Numbered from the stretch's first letter, positions 27,798 to 38,090 are shown. The stretch: 64,000 nucleotides of DNA from Dyadobacter sediminis (GCF_005860765.1 NZ_VCEI01000011.1:124001-188000); one strand, 5' to 3'. Made by a program: numbers and translations. Notes: generated by a model not told the origin, from the letters alone.

Positions 27798-29306
27798 TTA
27801 AGCATGGGCAAATGTAGGATTGAAAATGGACACTGACTTGGCTTCCAGAAAAGATTGCCCCATCAGATACTCATCGATTGCCCGCGCTGCCTCACGACCT
27901 TCACTAATGGCCCAGACAACCAGGGATTGTCCGCGGCGGCAATCGCCCGCAGCAAAAACTTTTTCATTGCTGCTGGATTGATACCCGTTTGTCTTGATAT
28001 TTCCGCGCTCGTCGAACTCAAGTTCAAGATCCGAAAGCAGTCCTTCCTGTTGCGGATGCAGGAAACCTGCTGCAAGGAACGCAAGGTCACAAGGAATACT
28101 TCTTTCGCTTCCGGGCACTTCCTTCATTTGCATCCGGCCTGTTGCAGGATCTTTCTGCCAGTCAAGATCCACAATTTTCAGTTCTTTAAGGTTGCCGTTT
28201 TCGTCACCGACAAATTCTTTTGTATTGATAGACCAGTGTCTGTCGCAACCTTCTTCATGCGAAGTGGACGTGCGCAGCATCATCGGCCAGTTTGGCCACG
28301 GCGTACTTGCATCGCGTTCTTTCGGCGGAATCGGCATCAGTTCAATCTGTGTAACAGAAGCAGCACCATGACGGCTCGAAGTTCCTACACAGTCAGAGCC
28401 TGTATCGCCTCCGCCAATCACTACTACATGCTTGCCTTTGGCGATAATCTGTCCGTTTGCATAAGGTGCGCCACGATGGTCATATTCCGGATTAATTCCT
28501 GCCACGCGCTTGTTTTGCTGGCTCAGGAATTCCATCGCAAAATGAACGCCTTTCAGATGACGGCCGTCAATTTTGACATCCCTCGGAACCGTAGATCCCA
28601 TGGTAAGCAGTACAGCATCAAATTCATCCAGCAGCTCATCCGCTTTTACATCCACGCCCACATTCACGTTGGTCCGAAACTGAACGCCTTCTTCCTGCAT
28701 CACTGCCAGCCTTCGGTCAATTACATGCTTGTCCAGTTTGAAATCAGGAATGCCGTAACGGACCAGTCCGCCGATTTTATCAGCTCTTTCCATCAGAACA
28801 ACCGTATGTCCCGCCTGATTAAGCTGATAGGCTGCTGCCAGTCCGGCCGGGCCGGAACCAACGACTGCAATCTTTTTACCGGTACGTGTTTTAGGCATTT
28901 TCGGCTTGACAAGATTCAGTTCAAATGCCTTTTCGATGATTGCCTTTTCAATGTATTCAATGGCAACCGGCGGTTTGTTGATGCCCAGTACACACGACGA
29001 CTCGCACGGAGCCGGGCAAATGCGTCCGGTAAATTCCGGAAAGTTATTCGTAGACGATAAAATTTCGTAAGCAAGAGCCCAGTTTTCATCATAAACGGCG
29101 TCGTTGAATTCCGGGATTATATTTCCCAACGGACAACCGTTATGGCAAAAAGGAATTCCGCAGTCCATACAACGGGCTGCCTGCTGTTTGGAACTAGAGT
29201 CGTCGGGTGCGTTTTCAATTTCACTGTAATCGTGAAGGCGTTCTTCAACGCTTCTTTTCTTCGGCAACTCCCTTTCAAACTCTAAAAATCCGGTCGGTTT
29301 TCCCAT
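27798..29306 (-). CDS. gltD: Glutamate synthase small subunit
   Basis: A protein of 502 aa. It has two Cys clusters for iron-sulfur binding ([17 protein letters not shown] and [15 protein letters not shown]), then an FAD-binding fold ([19 protein letters not shown]) and an NADPH-binding fold ([16 protein letters not shown]), closing with [21 protein letters not shown]. It passes electrons from NADPH to the large subunit in the conversion of glutamine and 2-oxoglutarate to two glutamates. It lies 60 bases after gltB. Confidence 0.96.
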   Translation of the reverse strand: MGKPTGFLEFERELPKKRSVEERLHDYSEIENAPDDSSSKQQAARCMDCGIPFCHNGCPLGNIIPEFNDAVYDENWALAYEILSSTNNFPEFTGRICPAPCESSCVLGINKPPVAIEYIEKAIIEKAFELNLVKPKMPKTRTGKKIAVVGSGPAGLAAAYQLNQAGHTVVLMERADKIGGLVRYGIPDFKLDKHVIDRRLAVMQEEGVQFRTNVNVGVDVKADELLDEFDAVLLTMGSTVPRDVKIDGRHLKGVHFAMEFLSQQNKRVAGINPEYDHRGAPYANGQIIAKGKHVVVIGGGDTGSDCVGTSSRHGAASVTQIELMPIPPKERDASTPWPNWPMMLRTSTSHEEGCDRHWSINTKEFVGDENGNLKELKIVDLDWQKDPATGRMQMKEVPGSERSIPCDLAFLAAGFLHPQQEGLLSDLELEFDERGNIKTNGYQSSSNEKVFAAGDCRRGQSLVVWAISEGREAARAIDEYLMGQSFLEAKSVSIFNPTFAHA

Positions 29307-29366
29307 TCTTTATATGCTTGTTAAATCGTTATTCTTTGTTAATAATGTTCAAAATCCAGACTGTGA

Positions 29367-32300
29367 CTACTGATGCACAACATCCACGACGATGTCTTTG
29401 TAAACAACATTCTTGTCTGCAATCTGCTGGGCAAGCGTAACGCCGCGTCCTTCCAGGGCCTTTTTGAAATCGGAAGGAAGCACTTTTACAAACTGCTTGA
29501 CCGATTGTTCCCAGTTCTGGATCAGCTGAAATGCAATGTTACTCGTTGTATACTGGAAATGCTTGTCAAGGTATTCGCGCAGAATTCCTTTGTCTTCTTC
29601 ATTCAGAGGTTCAAGCGTAATCATTTCCATGTTCACTTTTTCACGGAAAGTATTGGCTTTGTCCAGCACATACGCCACGCCGCCCGACATTCCCGCTGCA
29701 AAATTGCGTCCGGTTTCTCCAAGAATAATGGCAAGTCCACCGGTCATATATTCCAGACCATGATCGCCGACACCTTCCACAACTACTTTTGCACCGGAAT
29801 TACGAACGCAGAAACGTTCACCGGCTGTTCCGCGTATGTATGCGTCGCCGGAAGTAGCACCATAGAAAGCCACGTTTCCAATAATGATATTTTCTTCCGG
29901 TTTGAATTTTGAATCCCGGTCCGGATACACGATCAGTTCCGCTCCGCAAAGACCTTTTCCGAAATAATCATTGGCATCGCCTTCGAGTTCCAGTCGAAGC
30001 CCCGCGGTATTGAATGCGCCAAAGCTCTGTCCGGCTGTACCTCTGAATTTGAAATGGATCTTTCCTTTCGGAAGTCCTTCTCCGCCGTAAATTTTGGAAA
30101 TCTCGTTGGAAAGCATCGTACCGACCGAGCGGTTCAGATTGTTCAGCGGAAATTCACTATACACTTCTTCCTGATTTTCAAGCGCCGGTTTAGCAACTCT
30201 GATCAGATCCAGATCTATAATGCTGTCGATTCCGTGATTTTGTTCTTCCTGTTTGAACTGAGCTACTGAAAGATCGCCTTCTTTATAAAGAATCGCATCA
30301 AAGTTGAGATTCTTGTATTTCCAGTGTTTGATGTCATTGCGTAGTTCAAGGTATTGTGCCTGTCCCACCATTTCATTTACCGTACGGAATCCGAGTTGCG
30401 CCATGATCTCGCGCAGTTCTTCTGCCATAAAGGTGAACATGTTCACCACATGCTCAGGCTTTCCGGAGAACAGTGCACGCAATTCTTTTAGCTGCGTTGC
30501 AACACCCACCGGACAGGTATTCAAATGGCATTTGCGCATCATGATACAACCAGCGGCAACAAGCGCCGCAGTGGCAACGCCCCATTCCTCTGCACCCAGA
30601 AGCGCAGCAATCGCAAGGTCGCGTCCGGTTCTCAGCTGTCCGTCGGCCTGTACGGTAACACGTCCACGCAACTTGTTTTTTACAAGCGTCTGATGCGTTT
30701 CAGCCAGGCCAAGTTCCCAAGGCAAACCGGCATGACGGATAGAGCTTAAAGGTGATGCGCCCGTTCCGCCGTCATAACCGGAGATCAGGATATGATCCGC
30801 GTGTGCTTTGGCCACACCTGAAGCAACTGTACCCACACCGGCTTCCGAAACCAGTTTCACACTGATACGCGCCTGACGATTGGCATTTTTAAGATCAAAA
30901 ATCAATTGGGCCAAATCCTCGATGGAATAAATATCGTGGTGGGGCGGGGGAGAAATCAGGCCCACGCCCGGTGTGGAATGGCGCGTACGTCCGATCCAGT
31001 CGTCCACTTTGAATCCGGGCAGCTGACCGCCTTCACCCGGCTTGGCGCCTTGTGCCGTTTTGATCTGCAGTTCGCTTGCATTGCTCAGATAATGGCTTGT
31101 TACGCCAAATCGTCCGGAAGCAACCTGCTTGATCTGCGAGTTCATGCTGTCACCGTTTTCGAGCAGTTTGTAACGCAGCTCGTCTTCACCGCCTTCTCCC
31201 GAGTTGGATTTACCCCCGATCCGGTTCATGGCAATGGCGAGCGTAGTATGCGCTTCCCACGAAATAGACCCGAAGGACATCGCACCCGTAGCAAAGCGTT
31301 TGAAAATGCTTTCAACCGGTTCCACTTCTTCAATAGGGACCGGAGCACCTTTTTTGAAACGAAGCAAGCCGCGCAGGGTAAGCGCCTTGTGGCTTTGATC
31401 GTCAATCAGTTTGGAATATTTTTTAAAAAGCTCGTAGCTGTTTGTTTTGGTCGATTGTTGTAAAAGGTGAACCGACTGCGGGTTGAAAATGTGTGCTTCT
31501 CCGCGTTGTTTCCACTGATAAAAACCGCCTACTTCAAGCTTTGGCTTTTCATCCGTTGTCAAATGATAGGCAACTTTGTGACGGACAAGGATTTCTCTGG
31601 CAATTTCAGAAATTCCCATACCGCTGATACGCGAGATTGTACCCGTAAAGTAACGGTCAACAACCTCTTTGTTCAGTCCGACACATTCAAATATCTGGGC
31701 GCCCTGGTAAGACTGCAGTGTAGAAATTCCCATTTTGGAGAAGATCTTAAGCAATTCCTTATTAACGGCTTTTACATAATTGTAATGCAGTTTTTCATCC
31801 GTGAACTCGCCTTCGATCATGTTTTTGCGCTTCATATACGCAATCGTTTCAAAAGCCATGTACGGACAAACCGCCGCGGCACCGTAACCGATCAATGTCG
31901 CAAAATGATGCGTTTCCCAAACATCACCGGCTTCAACAAGCAATCCCACTTTTCCCCTCAATCCTTCGCGGATCAGGTGATGATGAATGGTGGCCGTTGC
32001 AAGCAGCGACGGAATCGGCGCATGGTCTGAATCGATGGCACGATCGGAAAGGATCAGGATTTCAAATCCGTCTTCAATCGCATCCGTTGCATATCTGCAG
32101 ATTCTTTCCAGTGCTCTTTCCAATGCTTTTCCGCCCTGATCGGCACGGAAATACGTGTTGATTGTTTTGGCCTGAAAACCATCCTTGTCAACAAAACGCA
32201 GTTTATCAAATTCCTGAACCGTAAGTACGGGATGAGGTAATGCGATTTGCCGGCAGTGTTTTGGTGTTTCTGTCAGTATATTTTCCGTACTGCCCACAAA

Positions 32301-33950
32301 CGAGATCAGCGACATAATCGCCCGTTCGCGAATGGAATCAATCGGCGGATTGGTAACCTGTGCAAAAAGCTGTTTGAAATATGCAGACAAATGCTGGCTT
32401 TGTTCAGACAATACGGCCAGAGGCACATCGATTCCCATCGAACCGATTGCTTCTGTTCCGGTTTGCGCCATAGGCCCCAGAATCATTCTCAGATCTTCGG
32501 AAGTATAACCAAATGCAACCTGACGTTTCAGCAGCGCCGCTTCGTCATAAGCCCGGTAGGTACGGATCGGATGATCAAGCTGATCCACGTGCAGTTTGTT
32601 CTCGTCCAGCCACTGCTGATAAGGCTGCGCTGAACAAACGGATGCTTTGACTTCTTCATCCGGAATAATGCGGCCCTGTTCCAGATCCACGATAAACATG
32701 CGTCCGGGCTGCAGACGGCCTTTTGTAACCACTCGGGACTGATCAACTTCCAGGACACCCGCTTCAGAAGCCATGATAATGGTATCATCATCCAGCACCC
32801 AGTAACGCGAAGGGCGCAGTCCGTTGCGGTCCAGTGTGGCGCCTACCATTTTTCCATCTGTAAAAGAAATGGAAGCCGGTCCGTCCCACGGTTCCATAAT
32901 GGAAGCATGGTATTCGTAGAAAGCCTTGCGCTGCGGTTCCATCTGATCATTGCCGTCCCATGCTTCGGGGATCAGCATCATCATTACATGCGGCAGCGAA
33001 CGGCCTGAAAGATGCAGCAGTTCAATGGCATTATCAAGATTGGCAGAGTCGGACTGGTTTCTGTCGCAGATCGGAAGGATCATGTCCATTTCCTCTTTGC
33101 TGAAAAACTCGGAAGAGAATGCCTTTTCGCCAGCACGGATCCAGTTTACGTTTCCTTTTACGGTGTTTATCTCGCCATTATGCGCAATGTATCGGAACGG
33201 CTGTGCAAGTTCCCACGAAGGAAACGTATTGGTTGAAAAACGCGAGTGTACAACGGCAAGCGCGGAAACAACCGATTCGTTTTCAAGATCGGGGAAATAG
33301 TATTTTAACTGGGCAGTTGTAAGCTGTCCTTTATAGGAGATCGTACGGCAGGAAAGCGAAGAATAATAAAAGTTCTTTGCACCGCCTTTCACGGTATCTC
33401 TGATAAGTCTGGCGGAAACCTGACGAAGTATATACAGTTTTCTTTCAAATCCGAGGTCATCCGTAATGTCATCAGGACGTTTGATAAAAACCTGTTCAAC
33501 ATGCGGTTCAACGGATAATGAACCTTCGCCAAGCGTGTTGTTCAAAGTAGGCACTTTTCTATATCCGAGCAGCGGCAAACCAAGTTTTTTGATTTTCCGG
33601 TTCAGTATATCCCGGCATTCTTCCCTGATTGTTTCATTGGCAGGAAAGAATATCATTCCCACGCCGTATTCTCCGGCAGGAGGCAGCTGAAATCCCAGCT
33701 TTGAACATTCTTCAACAAAATATTCGTGAGGAATCTGTATTAAAATTCCGGCACCATCACCGGTATTGGGATCAAATCCGGTAGCACCGCGGTGTTCCAT
33801 GCGTTCTAACATGTGAATGGCATCTGCCACGATCTGGTGTGACTTACGGCCCTTGATGTTGGCCCGGAAACCTATTCCACATGCATCATGCTCGAATTCC
33901 GGGCGGTACATTCCCTGATTTTCTACCATTGGTTCTGACATTTGCGACAT
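29367..33950 (-). CDS. gltB: Glutamate synthase large subunit
   Basis: A protein of 1527 aa, full length. Cys24 in the block HDACGIGF is the N-terminal nucleophile of the glutaminase domain after removal of a 23-residue propeptide. Next come the central domain, the FMN/synthase domain with the GEGGED and ISGYDGGTGASPLSSI segments, a Cys cluster (CIMMRKCHLNTCPVGVATQ) for the 3Fe-4S centre, and the C-terminal GXGXG beta-helix. It makes glutamate from glutamine and 2-oxoglutarate with GltD. It is the first gene of the gltBD operon. Confidence 0.97.
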   Translation of the reverse strand: MSQMSEPMVENQGMYRPEFEHDACGIGFRANIKGRKSHQIVADAIHMLERMEHRGATGFDPNTGDGAGILIQIPHEYFVEECSKLGFQLPPAGEYGVGMIFFPANETIREECRDILNRKIKKLGLPLLGYRKVPTLNNTLGEGSLSVEPHVEQVFIKRPDDITDDLGFERKLYILRQVSARLIRDTVKGGAKNFYYSSLSCRTISYKGQLTTAQLKYYFPDLENESVVSALAVVHSRFSTNTFPSWELAQPFRYIAHNGEINTVKGNVNWIRAGEKAFSSEFFSKEEMDMILPICDRNQSDSANLDNAIELLHLSGRSLPHVMMMLIPEAWDGNDQMEPQRKAFYEYHASIMEPWDGPASISFTDGKMVGATLDRNGLRPSRYWVLDDDTIIMASEAGVLEVDQSRVVTKGRLQPGRMFIVDLEQGRIIPDEEVKASVCSAQPYQQWLDENKLHVDQLDHPIRTYRAYDEAALLKRQVAFGYTSEDLRMILGPMAQTGTEAIGSMGIDVPLAVLSEQSQHLSAYFKQLFAQVTNPPIDSIRERAIMSLISFVGSTENILTETPKHCRQIALPHPVLTVQEFDKLRFVDKDGFQAKTINTYFRADQGGKALERALERICRYATDAIEDGFEILILSDRAIDSDHAPIPSLLATATIHHHLIREGLRGKVGLLVEAGDVWETHHFATLIGYGAAAVCPYMAFETIAYMKRKNMIEGEFTDEKLHYNYVKAVNKELLKIFSKMGISTLQSYQGAQIFECVGLNKEVVDRYFTGTISRISGMGISEIAREILVRHKVAYHLTTDEKPKLEVGGFYQWKQRGEAHIFNPQSVHLLQQSTKTNSYELFKKYSKLIDDQSHKALTLRGLLRFKKGAPVPIEEVEPVESIFKRFATGAMSFGSISWEAHTTLAIAMNRIGGKSNSGEGGEDELRYKLLENGDSMNSQIKQVASGRFGVTSHYLSNASELQIKTAQGAKPGEGGQLPGFKVDDWIGRTRHSTPGVGLISPPPHHDIYSIEDLAQLIFDLKNANRQARISVKLVSEAGVGTVASGVAKAHADHILISGYDGGTGASPLSSIRHAGLPWELGLAETHQTLVKNKLRGRVTVQADGQLRTGRDLAIAALLGAEEWGVATAALVAAGCIMMRKCHLNTCPVGVATQLKELRALFSGKPEHVVNMFTFMAEELREIMAQLGFRTVNEMVGQAQYLELRNDIKHWKYKNLNFDAILYKEGDLSVAQFKQEEQNHGIDSIIDLDLIRVAKPALENQEEVYSEFPLNNLNRSVGTMLSNEISKIYGGEGLPKGKIHFKFRGTAGQSFGAFNTAGLRLELEGDANDYFGKGLCGAELIVYPDRDSKFKPEENIIIGNVAFYGATSGDAYIRGTAGERFCVRNSGAKVVVEGVGDHGLEYMTGGLAIILGETGRNFAAGMSGGVAYVLDKANTFREKVNMEMITLEPLNEEDKGILREYLDKHFQYTTSNIAFQLIQNWEQSVKQFVKVLPSDFKKALEGRGVTLAQQIADKNVVYKDIVVDVVHQ

Positions 33951-34261
33951 TTATCGAAGATTGTAGCGTAATTGATAAATCCGTTTATAGAATCTATATA
34001 AATAAGAGATTAAAAAAAAATGCAAAACCCGTTTTATGTTATGAATAGGGTAAAGCCACGCAATATAATCATAAAAAATATTTGGTGAAATAATGAAAAC
34101 GCAAAATTTTCTTGAATCCCATTTTGCTTTCCTTTTGTCACATTTTATATGGAAATAGTAATAAGCCTACAAGCAAACCACGAGCTGGATTGAACAGATA
34201 GTTGTACAGCCCCGGCCAACTATCTAGTAACACAGGGAATACTTGCAGAATTCCTGAGTGC
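33951..34261. other. Intergenic region upstream of gltB
   Basis: AT-rich sequence expected to contain the gltBD promoter, though I find no clean TAnnTTTG. A 9-bp inverted repeat (AGATAGTTG at 34196-34204, CAACTATCT at 34217-34225) with a GC-rich 12-base loop lies here. It has no T run on either side. Confidence 0.4.
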
Positions 34262-34299
34262 CAAAACAAAATGCCTCACGCAGCAAGGCATGAGGCATT
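34262..34299 (-). terminator. Terminator of the STAS-domain gene
   Basis: A 9-bp stem (AATGCCTCA at 34270-34278 with TGAGGCATT at 34291-34299), followed on the minus strand by TTGTTTTGG. It lies 29 bases after the stop. Confidence 0.8.
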
Positions 34300-34327
34300 C
34301 GGAAAAAATGCATTTGCAAGGTTATTT

Positions 34328-34750
34328 TTACGGTTCCTTGGATTCGCTGACGCTTTGGTAATCTTCGTCGTCGTAATCGTCATCCCCCGCGCCGAATTCA
34401 TTTTCAAGATTATTCATAAAAACGGCATCGATTGCCTCTTCTTTGGTTGTCATGATATTGAGGTCAGGAATTTTAAGACCTTCCAGCAGATCAATAAAGT
34501 CATCGTCACGGGTAACAATTACAAGCAATCCCAGGTCATTGGTACAAAGACGGTTCACTTTTTTCAATACCGCAGTTCCTGCCGCATCCACTGATTTTAC
34601 CGTCTGCATGTTGATAATCAGACTATGGTATCCTTCCCGGAAAATGGATCGGGCCGTTTCTTCAAAAGCTGCCGGAACTTCTTTGGCAAATGCAGCTTCT
34701 TCCAAATCTATATAAACGTATTGTTCTTTTTTTTCCAGTTTATAATTCAT
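34328..34750 (-). CDS. STAS-domain protein lacking the phosphorylatable serine
   Basis: A protein of 140 aa. Residues 1-100 look like an anti-sigma-factor-antagonist (STAS) domain: beta strands at the start, then [25 protein letters not shown], then [18 protein letters not shown]. In SpoIIAA-type proteins the corresponding loop is D-S-S-G and the second Ser is phosphorylated. Here it is D-A-A-G, so regulation by that phosphorylation is not possible. The C-terminal 25 residues are very acidic ([12 protein letters not shown]). It lies 88 bases downstream of purC and may be a constitutive partner or scaffold. Confidence 0.78.
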   Translation of the reverse strand: MNYKLEKKEQYVYIDLEEAAFAKEVPAAFEETARSIFREGYHSLIINMQTVKSVDAAGTAVLKKVNRLCTNDLGLLVIVTRDDDFIDLLEGLKIPDLNIMTTKEEAIDAVFMNNLENEFGAGDDDYDDEDYQSVSESKEP

Positions 34751-34838
34751 TGCCGTTGTCGTTTAGTCAAAACAATTGTTTTAAAAAATAGGAACAGTTT
34801 GTCTGGTTATTGTAATTGATGAAAATCGGTCTAATTTA

Positions 34839-35786
34839 CTATCCCTGATTGCTGCTTATCGTTTTCAGAATAGCATTCTCGATACGCTTCACCGGATTGT
34901 CCAAGTTATTTTTCTGAAACCTGTTTCCTGTAACTTTCTCGAAAAGCTCGATATACCGGTCTGAAATAAGCTGGATGCGTTCGTCGGTCATTTCGGGAAC
35001 AGTCTGTCCATCTTTTCCCTGAAAACCGTTTTCAATCAGCCATTCCCTTACAAATTCCTTGCTAAGCTGTTTTTGTGGAAGTCCTTTCTGCTGATTTTCC
35101 CCATAAATGTCCTTGTAAAAGTAGCGTGAGGAATCCGGTGTATGGATTTCGTCGATCAGGTAAACCACATTGTCAAGCTGCCCGAATTCGTATTTGGTAT
35201 CCACCAGTATCAATCCCTGATCCGCCGCCATTTCTGTTCCTCTTGCAAACAGTGCAAGCGTGTATTTTTCAAGTTGCTCGTATTCATCTTCACTCACAAG
35301 TCCTTGTTCCAGAATCTGTTCGCGGGAAATATCTTCATCATGCCCTTCATGCGCTTTGGTTGTCGGCGTGATGATGGGCTGCGGCAACCGGTCATTTTCT
35401 TTCAGGCCATCCGGGAGTGAGACACCGCATACCGAACGTTTTCCGGCGGCGTACTCGCGCCATGCATGGCCGGCCAGATAACCTCTCACCACCATTTCTA
35501 CCGGATAAGCCTGGCATTTCAGGCCAATGCTCACATTGGGGTCCGGAACTTCCAGCAGCCAGTTTGGAACGATGTCAGCCGTTGCATTTAAAAAGTGAGC
35601 TGCTATCTGGTTCAGAACCTGTCCCTTATACGGAATGGCTCTTGGAAGAATAACATCGAATGCAGAAATGCGGTCGGTTGCAACCATTACAAGGCGCTTT
35701 TCAAAGGAGTAAACATCGCGCACTTTTCCCTTGTAAAATCCGGTCTGACCTGGAAATTGAAAATTGGTTTCTGGTATGCTATTCAT
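34839..35786 (-). CDS. purC: Phosphoribosylaminoimidazole-succinocarboxamide synthase
   Basis: A protein of 315 aa, the longer eukaryote-like form of SAICAR synthase. The N-terminus has [11 protein letters not shown] and [20 protein letters not shown], the ATP site, and later [14 protein letters not shown] and [11 protein letters not shown], all diagnostic. It joins CAIR and aspartate in purine synthesis. It starts only 15 bases after the BatC-like gene, so it is read from the promoter before batB or a nearer one. Confidence 0.96.
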   Translation of the reverse strand: MNSIPETNFQFPGQTGFYKGKVRDVYSFEKRLVMVATDRISAFDVILPRAIPYKGQVLNQIAAHFLNATADIVPNWLLEVPDPNVSIGLKCQAYPVEMVVRGYLAGHAWREYAAGKRSVCGVSLPDGLKENDRLPQPIITPTTKAHEGHDEDISREQILEQGLVSEDEYEQLEKYTLALFARGTEMAADQGLILVDTKYEFGQLDNVVYLIDEIHTPDSSRYFYKDIYGENQQKGLPQKQLSKEFVREWLIENGFQGKDGQTVPEMTDERIQLISDRYIELFEKVTGNRFQKNNLDNPVKRIENAILKTISSNQG

Positions 35787-35801
35787 TGGTTTAAAGTAAA
35801 A

Positions 35802-36521
35802 TTACCATTCTATTTCTTGCTGTTGCCTGTTTTTCTTGTTGTACTGCTTTCTTCGGAGCTGGTAAATATATTGCGATTCGTTCGATTTCATTGCATCCAG
35901 TATGGCTCTTGCCTGTTCTTCCGACATATTCATTGCGCGCAGGCTTTTCAGCAATTCTTCCTTTTTTGCATCTTCGGCTACTTCCCGGCTTTCAGGTTTT
36001 GGCTCGGGCGGCGTCTGCAAATCAGGCTGTGCTGTATTTTGCTGTACTGCCTTCTGCTTGTTTTTAGCAGTTTGGGGAGCTGGCCGGATACCTGAAAAAT
36101 GCTTTTTCAGGATAATGTAATTGGATCTTGCCAGATTGTTCCCCGGTTCCAGCAGCAATGCCGTTTTCAAACTTGTCAAGGCACTTGCAGTATCTTTCTG
36201 ACCTACTTTTATGAGTGCAATCTGGCTGTTCGCAATGGATGCAATGGTGTTGTTTCCTACATCGCGCAGGAGATTGTAATGTTTCAGGGCAAGCTTGTGA
36301 TTTCCAAGCTTAAAGTACGAATGCGCCAGGTTTAATCTTGCAGCCGGTTCCGAAAAAAGTGATCCGTAAGTAATCTGATTATACAATTCTGCCGATTGTG
36401 AAAACCGGGCATGGTTGTATGCCTGCTCTGCGTCCAGCTTTCGCTGATTAGCCTTCGTAATGGAATCAAATGTACGGTTATCCCAAAGCCAGAGCAGGAC
36501 ATAAAGAATAAAAACGGTCAT
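35802..36521 (-). CDS. TPR-repeat membrane protein, BatC-like
   Basis: A protein of 239 aa. It has an N-terminal membrane segment, then TPR units (AEQAYNHARFSQSAELYNQI, ARLNLAHSYFKLGNHKLALKHYNLL, IANSQIALIKVGQKDTASALTSLKTALLLEPGN), then a Pro/Glu-rich linker and a charged helical tail. In Bacteroidota such TPR proteins follow von Willebrand A genes in the Bat (aerotolerance) operon. It lies 38 bases after the VWA gene. The role is probably in an envelope complex. The exact function is not established. Confidence 0.78.
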   Translation of the reverse strand: MTVFILYVLLWLWDNRTFDSITKANQRKLDAEQAYNHARFSQSAELYNQITYGSLFSEPAARLNLAHSYFKLGNHKLALKHYNLLRDVGNNTIASIANSQIALIKVGQKDTASALTSLKTALLLEPGNNLARSNYIILKKHFSGIRPAPQTAKNKQKAVQQNTAQPDLQTPPEPKPESREVAEDAKKEELLKSLRAMNMSEEQARAILDAMKSNESQYIYQLRRKQYNKKNRQQQEIEW

Positions 36522-36559
36522 AAAGATTCACTTTGAGGCGTAAAAATAAGAATTGATCC

Positions 36560-37522
36560 TTACAGTCGGAAAGTTCCGATCGTAATTAAGACGTCAAGCA
36601 TGAGCAAAATCAGTGCGGCACCCAGAAAATAGTAATACTTGTTACTGACAATAGTGATGGTTCTGGAATCCACAAGGGTTCCTTCTGCTTTGTCAATGTC
36701 GTTGATCAGCAGCGGAATATCATTTTTGACATTATTGAGGTCGTAATAATTTCCTCTGGCAGCCGCCGCCATATTTTTGAGAAAAGTTTCATCCATTTTA
36801 CTGATTACAAGCCGGTCATTTTCATCCATCAACGGTTTTCCGTTCTGCTGAATACTGATCCCGATCTTGGTGCCTACTGCAACGGTGTAAACGCCAATCC
36901 CGAATCTTCGCAGGTTATTATAGAGCATGCCGCTGCAGCTGGCCTTGTTTTCGCCATCGGTAAACAGGACCATGAGTTTGGAGCGTCCTGCAGGATCGGC
37001 GGCGTTCATCAGTTTGTTGTATGCCAGTTCCGTCGCAGCGCAGATGTTGGTCCCGCTTTTTGGCAGCAGGTCGGTCTGAAGGGATTGTATAAAAAGTTCA
37101 AGCGCGCCGCTGTCGTAGGTTAGCGGGGTATGAATAAAAGCTTCATTGGAAAAGATGATGATTCCGATGCGGTTGGTCTTTTCATTCCGGACAAACCGGT
37201 TCAGCTCGAATTTCACTTTTTCAAGTCTCGAAGGTGTCACATCCGCGGCATCCATGGATTTGGACAGATCCACAACCAGAAAGATGTCTTTGCCCTTGGC
37301 CTGAATGTCACGGTCCGTTTCTCCGAACGACGGGCCGAGCAGGCTGATGATAAGTAAAGTAAAAGTAATGCTTCTTAAAAAAAGTTTTATGATCAGTGTT
37401 CTTGCAGTAGTTTGTAACTGCCGCGCAATGCGGACAGTGCGGATAATGTAGGCGGTGTAGACAAGTATGAAAAAAAATATAAATAAAATTTCAGTGGTAT
37501 CAAACGGGTAATTCCAGTTCAT
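36560..37522 (-). CDS. VWA-domain membrane protein, BatB-like
   Basis: A protein of 320 aa from the ATG at 37522 (a TTG eleven codons upstream is in frame but sits on the promoter). Two N-terminal membrane helices are followed by a von Willebrand A domain with a complete MIDAS: DLSKSMDAADV (DxSxS), TNICAATELAY and FTDGENKAS. A final helix is near residue 300. This matches BatA/BatB of the Bat operon. Here only the batB-batC part is present, with no MoxR ATPase, DUF58 or BatD gene beside it. It heads the batB-batC-purC transcript. Confidence 0.84.
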   Translation of the reverse strand: MNWNYPFDTTEILFIFFFILVYTAYIIRTVRIARQLQTTARTLIIKLFLRSITFTLLIISLLGPSFGETDRDIQAKGKDIFLVVDLSKSMDAADVTPSRLEKVKFELNRFVRNEKTNRIGIIIFSNEAFIHTPLTYDSGALELFIQSLQTDLLPKSGTNICAATELAYNKLMNAADPAGRSKLMVLFTDGENKASCSGMLYNNLRRFGIGVYTVAVGTKIGISIQQNGKPLMDENDRLVISKMDETFLKNMAAAARGNYYDLNNVKNDIPLLINDIDKAEGTLVDSRTITIVSNKYYYFLGAALILLMLDVLITIGTFRL

Positions 37523-37552
37523 AATGAACGTATTGTGTATTTTAAACTTTTT

Positions 37553-37583
37553 CAAAAATAGGGCAAATTAAGGTTCTGATAAA
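37553..37583 (-). promoter_or_regulatory. Putative batB promoter
   Basis: On the minus strand TTTA, a 19-base spacer, and TATTTTTG fit the Bacteroidota promoter with one mismatch in the -33 element. The -7 element ends 30 bases before the batB ATG. It is back to back with the tRNA-Ser promoter. Confidence 0.6.
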
Positions 37584-37599
37584 GTTTTTTCAGAAAATG

Positions 37600-37632
37600 T
37601 TTGTTTTTCTGAACGGCAACCTTCTATATTTG
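37600..37632 (+). promoter_or_regulatory. Promoter of the tRNA-Ser/Pro/Arg cluster
   Basis: TTTG at 37600-37603, a 21-base spacer, then TATATTTG at 37625-37632. This is an exact Bacteroidota promoter, 19 bases before the first tRNA. Confidence 0.8.
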
Positions 37633-37651
37633 CAACCCAGAACGGAAAGAA

Positions 37652-37738
37652 GGAGGGATGGGTGAGTGGCTGAAACCAGTAGTTTGCTAAACTGCCGTAC
37701 TCGCAAGGGTACCGCGGGTTCGAATCCCGCTTCCTCTA
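37652..37738 (+). tRNA. tRNA-Ser (anticodon GCT)
   Basis: An 87-nt class II tRNA. The acceptor GGAGGGA pairs with TTCCTCT (two G-U pairs). The anticodon loop is TTGCTAA in stem AGT/ACT, a long variable arm follows, and the T loop is TTCGAAT. The discriminator is A and CCA is not encoded. Confidence 0.95.
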
Positions 37739-37810
37739 CACCGATTCAATAAAGGAAAAGCAACAGGCAAGAAGTGAAAATACAGAAGGCCTGTTAAAGT
37801 AAAATAATTT

Positions 37811-37885
<75 letters not shown>

Positions 37886-37892
37886 AAAAAGT

Positions 37893-37949
37893 TTAGGCAG
37901 TAGGCCGTATGCAGATTGACTGCGAACTGCTGACTGCCTAATTTTTTTT
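37893..37949 (+). terminator. Terminator-like hairpin built of short repeated words, after tRNA-Pro
   Basis: TTAGGCAGT (37893-37901) pairs with ACTGCCTAA (37933-37941), followed by a run of eight T. The loop is made of repeats of the word ACTGC or close variants, an intergenic style also seen at 62517-62558. Confidence 0.7.
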
Positions 37950-37958
37950 AAAGTGAAC

Positions 37959-38032
37959 GGTCTGGTAGCTCAGCTGGATAGAGCAACTGCCTTCTAAGCA
38001 GTAGGTCATGCGTTCGAATCGCATCCGGATCA
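37959..38032 (+). tRNA. tRNA-Arg (anticodon TCT)
   Basis: A 74-nt tRNA with acceptor GGTCTGG/CCGGATC (two G-U pairs), D arm GCTCAGCTGGATAGAGC, anticodon stem ACTGC/GCAGT with loop CTTCTAA, and T stem ATGCG/CGCAT with loop TTCGAAT. It is the intact member of an array of four related units. Confidence 0.95.
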
Positions 38033-38044
38033 CTATAAAATCAG

Positions 38045-38083
38045 GCACTTGGCAATTATTTGCTGAGTGCTTTTTTGTTTTTG
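38045..38083 (+). terminator. Terminator of tRNA-Arg, unit 1
   Basis: GCACTTGGCAA (38045-38055) pairs with TTGCTGAGTGC (38060-38070) through nine Watson-Crick and two G-U pairs, followed by six T and TGTTTTT. The same hairpin recurs after each decayed copy. Confidence 0.85.
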
Positions 38084-38090
38084 ACAGTAC

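Noticed and set aside
27855..29060. 401-codon plus-strand frame over gltD
   Set aside because: It mirrors gltD codons. The composition is unlike a folded protein and there is no start signal.
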